Source: Ophiura sarsii (lineage: Eukaryota > Echinodermata > Ophiuroidea > Amphilepidida > Ophiuridae). Taken from it: 64,000 nt of DNA. Below the pieces are notes generated by a model. It was given only the letters and a program-made list of their open reading frames with translations, was not told where the DNA came from and did not search any database. Positions 48,601-56,474 of the stretch are shown piece after piece (position 1 is the stretch's first letter; each line of letters begins with the position of its first letter). Both the position numbers and the translations under genes were made by a program. The DNA lies in the NCBI GenBank assembly GCA_035610835.1, contig CM069445.1, positions 40,066,656-40,130,655 of the forward strand, written 5' to 3'.

Positions 48601-51600
48601 AGGGTTATGCCCTTAATGGTCATATTTTATTTAATGCATATTTACGATATTAAACATTTTAATGTTTTAAAATATCCTAATGCTGGTATTGTATCTACCC
48701 CTACAGATCGTTATGGGTATTTTCTAGATAAATACTTTGATAATCTACATATTCTAGTCTAAACCGAATAATTCTGTCATACCCTTCACAGACAAACATT
48801 AGTAAATGGTCCTTTACAGAATAAAGTGCAACATTGCCAAATGGGTGTGAATAGTATAACAGAATTATGCCCTATATAAAAGAGTTATGAACTGTCCAAC
48901 ACCGATGTTTTACTTTTCTTTCATATATTTTGAAAAACACAAATTAATTTGATGTCGCTATTTCATCTACCCTTACAGATCATTATGGGTGTTCTACGGT
49001 TAGGATTTGTAACCATTTACTTATCTGAACCCTTGGTACGAGGATTCACAACAGGGGCCGCTGTACACGTCTTTACAAGTCAATTTAAAGGCTTATTTGG
49101 AATCAGTGTACCCAGATTCACTGGAGTGGGTTCAATAGTAAAGGTAGGTTGAAGATTGTGTTCCCATGGAGGGGGGGGGGGGGGGCACTAGCATTAGAAA
49201 GTGGTATAAGTGTGTGCCACGCAAAAGAAATTCCTTTTCAAACTTCTCTGCTATTATTGACCCTCCAACTTTTAGTATGTTCAAAAACCCTACCTTTATC
49301 GCATATATCAAACAGAAATTACAAAAAAATGATACAGTTTAAAAAAATGTAGTACATACAGGAATGTCAGGAAATACCAGTCGCACAATGCTTACAAGCA
49401 TGAGAGCAGGTGAGCCATTAGAAGTCACCTTGTATGCATGCATTGTGATATGTCCAGTATTCCCTTATTTATGACATTTGAAACTGCAACATTTGTTCAT
49501 TCACTGTTTTTAATTTTTGACAATTGACCATCTATGGTAGCGAAATGCAGTGTTATAGTCGAGTCCACCCTACCCGAGTCCAAGTACTATTGTGTATAAG
49601 ACTTCAAATGTGCTGTGAACATGAACTTCACTTGAAAATAGTGACTAACATACAGCAATTTTAGTTTCATACTTCATCATGATTCCAAAACCATTGTTTT
49701 CCCATCTCCTTCTCTGCCCCCCTCTCCCTATTGCAGTCTTACATCCATCTGTTTTCCAATCTGCATCAAACCAACACTGCCACACTCATCATATCAATCG
49801 TGTCCATAACCGTCCTTATGGCATCCAGTGAGATCTTAGATTATCACGCCAACAGAGGGCTGAGCAGCTGTTGCGTCAGGGATGAGAGCTCTGAAGCAGA
49901 CGAGAATGGGCAGGAGAATGGGCAGACTTCGACAGTTATTAAGGAGAGAAAGCCTAAGAAGAAACTGCCCATACCTACAGAACTACTTGTGGTAAGCTAT
50001 TTTTGGAAAGAACAAGTGTGGTATTTGAAATTCTTAAATGGGGTTTGGTATCAAATTGGTTTAATTTCAAGCGGTGGGGAGGGGGGGGGGTAGATGAAAG
50101 CTTGTGTGTGAAAGAATTTTAGTGGTAGAGTCATAATCCTAACTCTTCTCAAGAAGAATGTAATAAACGATGATATCAGGACACATCATGTATGCTCGAA
50201 AACATAGTCTTAGGTGATGTGGAAGAGAATTCCATATATGATGGAGCTGCGACGGTAAATGCTATGTCCCTGTAATTTATTTGTAATGATTTTGGTATCA
50301 CACCCATTATTTAGAAATTAGTATAAGTTATCTTATAATATTTAATTAAGTATATTGAAAAACTTGTTCAAAATATAATATCAGATATTGTCAATTTTTT
50401 TCTATTATAATAATTTGTTCTTTGGACTTTTTTTCAGATCATTATTGCAACTGCAGTTTCATATGTAGGGAAATTTGAGGATGATTTTGCAGTTAAAGTA
50501 GTTGGAAACATCCCGATTGGGTAAGTAGGGTGTGTCAGGGGAGGGGTGGAAGAGGAGGAGGGGGTAATAGATCTTCATTGCAATAACACAGGCATGAGAA
50601 TTTACAGGCTTTTTGTTTATCTTGTTTGTCAAATATCAATTTTTGCTAATATTTTCAGACTGTTTTGGCCATCATAGTCCAATCTCTTTTTCAGGATTTT
50701 GTCATGCAATTGATTCTCATGCCTGAATGACATTCCCTCTAAGGTGGAAAAATCTAAGAACAGTTAAGTTAAGCAGTTGAGAACATGCCCATTGGTGAAG
50801 TAGGGCACATTGAGGAGGGGAAGGGAGGGGAGGGGGAGGAAGGATGGATTTTGTCATGGCTAGCTGTTACAATAAAGTCCTTGTATGGGGGGGGGGTTAA
50901 CTAGTTTCTAATGGGTTCCCTACAAAGGCATTTGTTCTGATGTAGCCTATACATCTCTTGGTCTATATTTAGTTTTGATTCAAACATTTCACTGAATATC
51001 ACTTGCATACTGAATATGTGTTCGTTTTGTTGACTTGTAGACTGCCTGTTCCTGTAGTGCCACATTTCAGCTATATGAGTACACTGTTTCCTGATGCTAT
51101 CGCCATTGCCATAGTAGCATTTGCTATTTCCGTCTCCATGGCGAGTCTAATGGGGAAGAGAAACAATTATGAAATTGATTCAAATCAGGTAAGCTTTTTT
51201 TAGCATGCACTTTTTTAAAAAAGGTGGTTTTTTTTGTTTCAATGAGAAATGAGAAATACAACATTATTAGTCTTATAAGTTTTAACAACAACAACAATTC
51301 CTGGCAACATTTCTTGAAATGTTGCAAAAATTTGAGTACAGATGATTATTGAAAATGTCCACACGAAAAAAAGTTTAACAAGTCTGCAAAATAATACCTT
51401 TTGCTTTACAGACGACGGAGCTTTAAAAAAGGATGGTTTATTTACCAGTGGGGTAAAACATGAAACGATTTTGTGACATATCTCTGGAACCTCATTTTCA
51501 CTTAATACACCCCACTTACAAACATGGCCAACTCAACCAATGTTAGAATTCGATCGGGTTCTGAGCATGTGCAGAATAAATTTCATCAAAGGTCAACTGC

Positions 51601-52910
51601 TTGGGTCAAATATATGAATTATTAATAAGCGTCGCATCGGACAATTTCCCTCGGTAAAATAAATCAGATCAAGTTTTAATTAGACTATAAAACCACTTTG
51701 TTGTTACTCTTATTTTTACGTTATATTTTTTCCTTCCCAATTACCTACAGAAATGGTTGGCTTTGAACATCCCAGTTGTTCTGATGCCTATAAATTCTGA
51801 GAACATACCCTTCCCCCTAGTTACATGGTAACATTCTGTTGATTTATTTTCTATACAGGAGTTGCTAGCCTTGGGTAGCTGCAGCATAGCTAGCTCATTC
51901 TTCTACTGTTTCCCGCAGTCGGCGTCTCTCTCACGGTCGGTTGTACAAGAATCTTCCGGTGGTAAAACTCAGGTACATATTTTGATAAAAGGTGACATAT
52001 GCAATATCCTTGCTTGATCCATATTAAGTACAAGCAGGCGGTTGCATTTAATAGAAAAATGATTCATAATAGATATTCCAGACTTGTTCCATATCATCGC
52101 TGTTCTGTCAAAACCATAGTAGTATGTTTTTAGTCCTTCAGCATGTATAAAATAGAACTGCCCAACATTTATGCATAGGAAGTGTTGCTTTATACATGTT
52201 CAGGCAAGAGTTCTTTAAACAGGGAGTTTTTGATAAATATGTTTTTGGCCCTTGAACATGTTTAGAGCAAATTGCCCAAAGATTATACATAGGAAGTATT
52301 ACTTTATACATGCTGCAGAGCTGGATGGAGATACGAGGTTATGACAGAACAGATACGATATCATTTCGGTTGTCCAATCTGCTACCTTCCTCAGTGGTCA
52401 ATTACGCTATTTGATCCAGAACCGATGTTGCCAGATTTGGTGACATCACATAAGGGTGATGTAACACTCTGGGTCATAGACGGGTCATAGACATGACTCA
52501 GTTGATAGGCCCCGCATCATGTCCTTCCTACAAATCTAAATTGATTCTTGGAACTACCATGTGATTCTTATGCATCAGAATTTTTATTCTTTTGGTTGTA
52601 ATTCACTATATTTAACTTGCAGTATCTGAAGGAAATGGGGGTTTTCTTCAGGCTTAAACATTTTTGCAAATGTAATGAGAAAAACATGGAATTTCTTCTG
52701 AAACCAAAATCTTGATTTTTGATAGGGTTGTGAATTTGATTGGGTCATCCACCTTTTAAAACAGCCATTTAAGAATAATCAAGGATAATTTTATACTAAA
52801 TTCAAAATGTTGTCTTATTTTTTCAATTCCAGGTCGCAGGTTTAGTGTCATCTGTATTGGTTTTAGTAGTACTGTTATATTTGGGAAAGCTGTTCACTCA
52901 ACTACCTGTA
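42196..52910 (+). CDS. SLC26-family anion transporter, N-terminal nine exons (3' end outside window)
   Basis: Coding exons are 42196-42667, 44483-44593, 46637-46875, 48979-49143, 49737-49991, 50438-50520, 51041-51188, 51859-51972 and 52833-52910. They total 1665 nt, 555 residues; all junctions are GT/AG and in phase. SLC26/SulP proteins exchange anions (sulfate, chloride, bicarbonate, oxalate) across membranes, or act as the prestin motor. The N-terminal block [13 protein letters not shown], then [19 protein letters not shown], leads into the SulP signature [20 protein letters not shown] and [15 protein letters not shown]. Order and wording are closest to the A5/A6 group. Oddities are an N-terminal 13-residue repeat and an enlarged hydrophilic loop in exon 5. 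The remaining membrane segments and STAS domain should follow beyond the transposon-filled intron that starts at 52911. Which paralogue this is remains inference. Confidence 0.93.
43198..43569 (+). pseudogene. LINE reverse-transcriptase C-terminal fragment
   Basis: The frame begins [14 protein letters not shown], passes [19 protein letters not shown], and ends [20 protein letters not shown] before TAA. This is the characteristic C-terminus of CR1/Jockey-type LINE polymerases. Only the last 120 codons remain, 5'-truncated, in SLC26 intron 1. It is followed directly by a C17 run at 43570-43586. Confidence 0.8.
44483..44593 (+). CDS. SLC26 coding exon 2 (SulP signature)
   Basis: Encodes residues 158-194: [10 protein letters not shown], then the SulP signature [10 protein letters not shown] and FGTSRHISI, the first substrate-site helices. 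Acceptor TTTATACAG, donor GTGAGT. Confidence 0.95.
45361..46260 (+). repeat. Minisatellite array in SLC26 intron 2
   Basis: About seven units share TCCTGACCCCACATCATTTA, AACTGAGGG, CCCGACCCTACGTCTC and TAGGGTGGTGGGTGGGTTTT. Units alternate between about 105 and 145 bp, depending on whether they include a CTCCATTTAACCAAAGTTTT insert. Edge units are more diverged than central ones, as in an array expanding from inside. Confidence 0.88.
46637..46875 (+). CDS. SLC26 coding exon 3
   Basis: Encodes residues 195-274, from [17 protein letters not shown] through an extracellular-type loop to [11 protein letters not shown]. Acceptor GGCCTACAG, donor GTGAGT. Confidence 0.95.
47352..47998. mobile_element. 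Foldback element in SLC26 intron 3
   Basis: The left half from TTAAGGAAGTTTTTT is mirrored by the right half ending AACTTCCTTA across about 300 bases, for example AATGGATCAGAGAATCC against its complement and ACACTAATGAAGGGACA against TGTCCCTTCATTAGTGT. It is AT-rich and non-coding. A word near its right end (TTACAGCACTCACAAAATTC) recurs at 880. Confidence 0.75.
48001..48290 (-). mobile_element. Telomere-tipped tRNA-like element, copy C1
   Basis: On the minus strand the core carries box A TTAGCTCAGTCGGTAGGGGG and box B GGCGATCGAATCCCG at tRNA spacing. The ends are ACCCTAACC and GGTTAGGGTTA. The body is 290 bp and almost identical to the copy that follows. It could be read as a tRNA-derived SINE, but inverted ends are not a SINE trait. 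Confidence 0.8.
48318..48607 (-). mobile_element. Telomere-tipped tRNA-like element, copy C2
   Basis: Repeats copy C1 over 290 bp with one base difference seen (in the T run near 48377). TTA borders both sides (TTA before ACCCTAACC and at the right end). The 27-base spacer between copies is unrelated. The pair is a recent duplication or two recent insertions. Confidence 0.82.
48680..48725 (+). pseudogene. Relic of the SLC26 exon 4 acceptor and first codons
   Basis: GTATCTACCCCTACAG followed by ATCGTTATGGGTATTTTC resembles the true acceptor and start of exon 4 (48961-48999), then reaches TAG at once. If spliced it would truncate the protein. Likely an old partial duplication. Confidence 0.5.
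48979..49143 (+). CDS. SLC26 coding exon 4
   Basis: Encodes residues 275-329: [20 protein letters not shown] and [20 protein letters not shown], highly typical SLC26 membrane segments. Acceptor CTACCCTTACAG, donor GTAGGT. Confidence 0.95.
49737..49991 (+). CDS. SLC26 coding exon 5, enlarged loop
   Basis: Encodes residues 330-414. After a membrane helix, a charged loop ([18 protein letters not shown], then [10 protein letters not shown]) of roughly 50 residues is longer than the short loop usual at this point. It ends IPTELLVV. Donor GTAAGC. Confidence 0.93.
50438..50520 (+). CDS. SLC26 coding exon 6
   Basis: Encodes residues 415-441 plus two bases: a helix [17 protein letters not shown] and VVGNIPIG. 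Acceptor CTTTTTTTCAG, donor GTAAGT. A degenerate relative lies about 300 bases downstream. Confidence 0.93.
50759..50845 (+). pseudogene. Relic duplicate of SLC26 exon 6 end and donor
   Basis: CAGTTAAGTTAAGCAGTTGA, then GAACATGCCCATTGG and GAAGTAGGG, parallels 50491-50530 of exon 6 and its intron, followed by the same GAGGGG-rich stretch. The donor has decayed from GTAAGT to GTGAAG and stops appear. Confidence 0.55.
51041..51188 (+). CDS. SLC26 coding exon 7
   Basis: Encodes residues 442-491: [20 protein letters not shown], then a helix and [18 protein letters not shown], the conserved block before the GNxE-like segment. Donor GTAAGC. Confidence 0.95.
51859..51972 (+). CDS. SLC26 coding exon 8
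   Basis: Encodes residues 492-529: [20 protein letters not shown] and [18 protein letters not shown], the conserved helix-breaking SASLSRS motif of SLC26. Acceptor TTTCTATACAG. Confidence 0.96.
52140..52315 (+). repeat. Two-unit tandem repeat in SLC26 intron 8
   Basis: GCCCAACATTTATGCATAGG and GCCCAAAGATTATACATAGG, each followed by AAGT-TT-CTTTATACATG, lie 115 bases apart with a shared GTATGTTTTTAG/ATATGTTTTTGG lead. Moderately diverged. Confidence 0.6.
52833..52910 (+). CDS. SLC26 coding exon 9, last in window
   Basis: Encodes residues 530-555: [26 protein letters not shown]. Donor GTAAGTATC at 52911. The expected next block (SAIVIVNLKG-type) is not found before 64000. Confidence 0.94.
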
Positions 52911-53559
52911 GTAAGTATCACATAGCAAAAAAAGAAGTCAATAATAGGCCTTTTACACTGACTAGACACAGACAGGGATCATATTTTGATCAATCAATAA
53001 CAGTCACTCGTTTGAATTAGACTCCGCTTAGGCCAACAACAACAAAATTGTTGTATTGGCGTAACATGCCAATGAAAATTAGGGTAGGGCGAGCAGGTTT
53101 GTTTAAAACAAAAATTAAATATTTTTAATTGTATATACAGGGTGTCCCAAAAGTCTATGCATGACTTTGAAGCTTTGTATCTCCCAAAATATAAGTCGTA
53201 TTTGAAATATGAATACATATTTAGAAAGAGGAGATGTGGGAAATAATGTTGATACCAAACATTGGAGTAACATCTGTTTGTAATGCCACCCTAGAAGTAA
53301 AATATGTATTACTGTAATAATGTAATTTTAAACTTCGGAGGAATAAAGTTCATGAATCCATACCTATATTGAGATTAACAAAAAGACAGGTAGAGTTGGT
53401 TACACGGAAAGTGATCCGTCAATTGTAAAATTTAAAATTTAACATTACAGTGATCCCTTCATAATAACAAACTGCATCTGTCCGCTGCTTTAATGTTTTG
53501 TTTGATATGAATCTTGTATGGATATGAATCTTCAAGTCCTTACTCAAAATTCTGTGAAC

Positions 53560-53871
53560 AGTTGATCTTTTAATCTTGTTTTCTGCGGAAAGTCGGCCAT
53601 AGATCTCTTTGAACTTTTGGCTACTGCATGTCTTATGACATCAATGTGACTTGTTGATCTACCAGTCTTTCTACCACATCGAGACAAATCATGCACACTT
53701 CCTGTGTTCAAAAGAATTGTCCACCAACTTCAGAATGGATATTCTTCCTGGTGCGCGTTTCACTTTAAAATGTTTTCTGAACTTTTGTTGAGTAAGTTGA
53801 ACTGAATTTGTTTTAGCGTATAACCATAAAATTTGTATTCGCTTATCTATCATGTCTATGCTGTAAACCAT
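53560..53871 (-). pseudogene. mariner transposase N-terminal fragment
   Basis: From the ATG at 53871 the frame gives DKRIQILWLYAKTNSVQLTQ and KAPGRISILKLV-type helix-turn-helix residues, then stops. In the next frame it continues TGSVHDLSRCGRKTGRSTSH and VIRHAVAKSSKRSMADF before further frame breaks. The order matches the DNA-binding domain of mariner transposases. No catalytic DDE part remains. Confidence 0.75.
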
Positions 53872-54364
53872 CTTGAATGAAGACTTTTGCTGCGGAATGT
53901 TGTCTTCTACGCCTATTTATGCTGTGAGTGACCGATTTTGGTGAACAGTGAACTGTGACTAAAGCGCAACGTCGATTTCATCTTACTATAATTCACCGTA
54001 TGTTGTATGTATGTATCCATAAGGCTTTCTCATTTTGCGTCTAAAAGCCGTGAACGTTGCACTGATAAAAGATGATTATAATGTGAGTGTAATAAGCTAT
54101 AAATGGCTGAAAACCGTACAGAATTGACCGAGATATGAGCAAAAGAGTAAAATCCAGGACCTTTTCAGACTGTTTTCTACGGGCCATGTTTGTTTATTTT
54201 GTGCGTACTGCAACCATGCAGTCGAGCGCGTAACACATTACGCGTTGTATTGCGCCATGCAAAATAAACGCTCACACGCACTACACCCACGCACCCTACA
54301 CACGCGGGCGGACAAATATTGGAGAAATACGCTGCGCTACGGGAGTTGATTAATTTAGCTTGAA

Positions 54365-55045
54365 GGTGTATAAGCACGGGGCGGGCGGTAGGGGCGGCGG
54401 GCGAGGGACGGCAGGGGGATGCCGGGCGGGGGCGAGTGGAGGCCATGAACTAATGAGGGTTGGGAGTCAGGGGGTTACTGAAGAACGCTACGGGAGTTGG
54501 TTAATTTAGGCCTTGAAGGTTTAGATAAGCACGGGGCGGGCGGGGCAAGGGGAGGTCATGAAGTAATGAGGTTGGGGGGGGGGGGGGGGGGGTTAATGAA
54601 GAAATGTGATGCTTACTTGCGTAACACTATAAGTGGAGCTTGGGGAGATGGTTAAGGTTTAGGCCTTGGGTGTTGAGCCACGGGGCGGGGGCGGAGACGG
54701 GGAACAGGGAGGGGAATGGCGGGGACGGTTGGGGTGGCGGGCTGGGCGAGGGGGTCTAATGAAGAAGTGTGGTTTGGGAGGCACGGCCTTGGGGTTGAGA
54801 TATGCCACGGGCGGGCGGGGCGGGGGCGGTGACGAATGGGGTTGTGTGTAATGATGTAATTTGGTTTGAGAGGCAGGGTGTTAATGAAGAAATGTGATGC
54901 TAAATCGCGTAACGGATATGCCACGGAGCGGGGGTGGGTCGGGGGAAGGGCGGGGGAAGGGCGGGGAGTGACTGGTGGGGTACGGGATATAGTTAAGGTT
55001 TAGGCCTTGGAGTTGAAATATGCCACGGGGCGTGGGCAGGCGGGA
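54365..55045 (+). repeat. GC-rich minisatellite inside the mariner shell
   Basis: Variable units carry GGTTTAGGCCTTGGAGTTGA-type words, CCACGGGGCGGGCGGGG, and AATGAAGAAATGTGATGCTTA. A G19 run lies at 54574-54592. Base composition is far from that of the surroundings. Confidence 0.8.
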
Positions 55046-55590
55046 GTCGTTTTAAAAAAATTAATTGAAATTTGAAAACTTTTAAATTATACAAAACCTT
55101 TTGATTTAAAACAAAAATGTTTTAAATATTGTTCTATTCCTATGTGTAAATTTTCCAACACTTATATGTTGTTTTCATTTTGTAGGTGTTCTATCTGGTA
55201 GGCCCTACTCCCTAGCGGGAGAGCCCGTCCGAAGGACGGGCGTTCCCCTAGTACTGTTAATTTATGTGCACCTGATTTTAGTAACAATGTGTGGTACTTG
55301 GTATTGGTAGGTCTGGCACACGGCCAAAAACTTTCAACCAGTTTTATAATGTTGTGGGTTTACCAATAGGGTTGTGTTTGGTATCAAAATAATTTCCCAA
55401 CTCTCTTCTATCAAAATTAGGTTAAATTTATACCATATGATTAATATTTTATGAGATATGACTCTTCAAAAACGTGCATAGACTTTTGGGACACCCTGTA
55501 CTATAAATGACTAAATTTGATCTCACAGAGTCAAATAAATCACAAAATATCATGAGGCCGTTTGTGATCGTCAGATTTGCTGTGTACTGT

Positions 55591-55781
55591 AGACTCCCCT
55601 GTCGAACTGCTTTCCGGTTCGATGTTTTGATCTGACTCATTTGCATCTTTCCCGGAGATGCGGGCATTCCAAACTGAACTATTTCCAATATTTCAAACTA
55701 GAAACACGGGTCGCACCGACGTGACGTCACCCCATGTCACGCGCCAGCCCGTCACCTAAATTTCGCTTGGACACCTCGAAA
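55591..55781 (+). repeat. DIRS left inverted terminal repeat
   Basis: Starts AGACTCCCCTGTCGAACTGC. From TTCGATGTTTTGATCTGAC to about ACCTCGAAA it is the reverse complement of the right repeat with very few differences. The tips differ (CTGCTTTCC here, GCCTGCTTACC at the right). Confidence 0.93.
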
Positions 55782-56474
55782 GACGTGTTTCTGTCGGAGC
55801 TCCCGTATAACTGGATTTTAGGATCTTGAGTTGAGAGTTTGTCACGTGGCGTGCCTAATTCGTGTGGGTGATAAGTTTCCTGGATTTTATACGCTTAAAA
55901 TCGGCTCGTTTTAGTTTCATTTCGGACCTTTTAAGTACCAAAATTCATTTAAAAACTGAACGTAAAATTCTAATTTTCCGAGGAGTCCGCCATTTTACTT
56001 GTGACGTATACAATATGGCGGCTCTTTGTTTTTAGTAATAATATTTTTCCGCAAGTCCGGATACGCTTTGGATCTTTATTGAACTCGTACTGGATCGCTG
56101 GGATTATTATTTGTGATGGACGATATCGTTTATGGATCTTGGTGATGTATCTTTATATAAATCGATGTAGTCTGTGTAATGTAGTTATTAACGTGTATAC
56201 CTATTTTATGTATCCTTACAGCTTTACGTAAGCCCTCTGTGACATATTATAGTTGAGTCACGGATAATCCCCCCAGTGGTAGATAATTCCGTGTTATATA
56301 TACGCGTTTGACTGAATTTGTATCTTTATTCACTACATCAATAGATTGATTATAATTCGTCTTACTACATTACTGAATCAGCCCAGCAGCTTAGTACTTT
56401 TCGCCGCTTAGCGCTTGGTTTATTACCTATCTACGTTCTACTTATACAGTGTTCTGTGTTTACATAATCCAATC

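Larger units (their letters stand above)
53138..55498 (-). mobile_element. mariner-like element, internally rebuilt, in SLC26 intron 9
   Basis: The ends CAGGGTGTCCCAAAAGTCTA, then TGCA, are inverted repeats flanked by TA at 53136-53137 and 55499-55500. The 2361-bp body contains a minus-strand transposase N-terminus (53560-53871), a hairpin GCCCGTCCGAAGGACGGGC at about 55225 and a GC-rich minisatellite. The catalytic region of the transposase is gone, so the element is non-autonomous. It sits 92 bp from the DIRS insertion. Confidence 0.85.

Noticed and set aside
51748..51832. Acceptor-like TTACCTACAG followed by an open frame in SLC26 intron 7
   Set aside because: It reads [18 protein letters not shown] and ends in a stop without a donor; similarity to exon 7 is too weak to call a relic.
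54177..54924. Proline/arginine-rich minus-strand frames
   Set aside because: They are translations of the GC-rich minisatellite.
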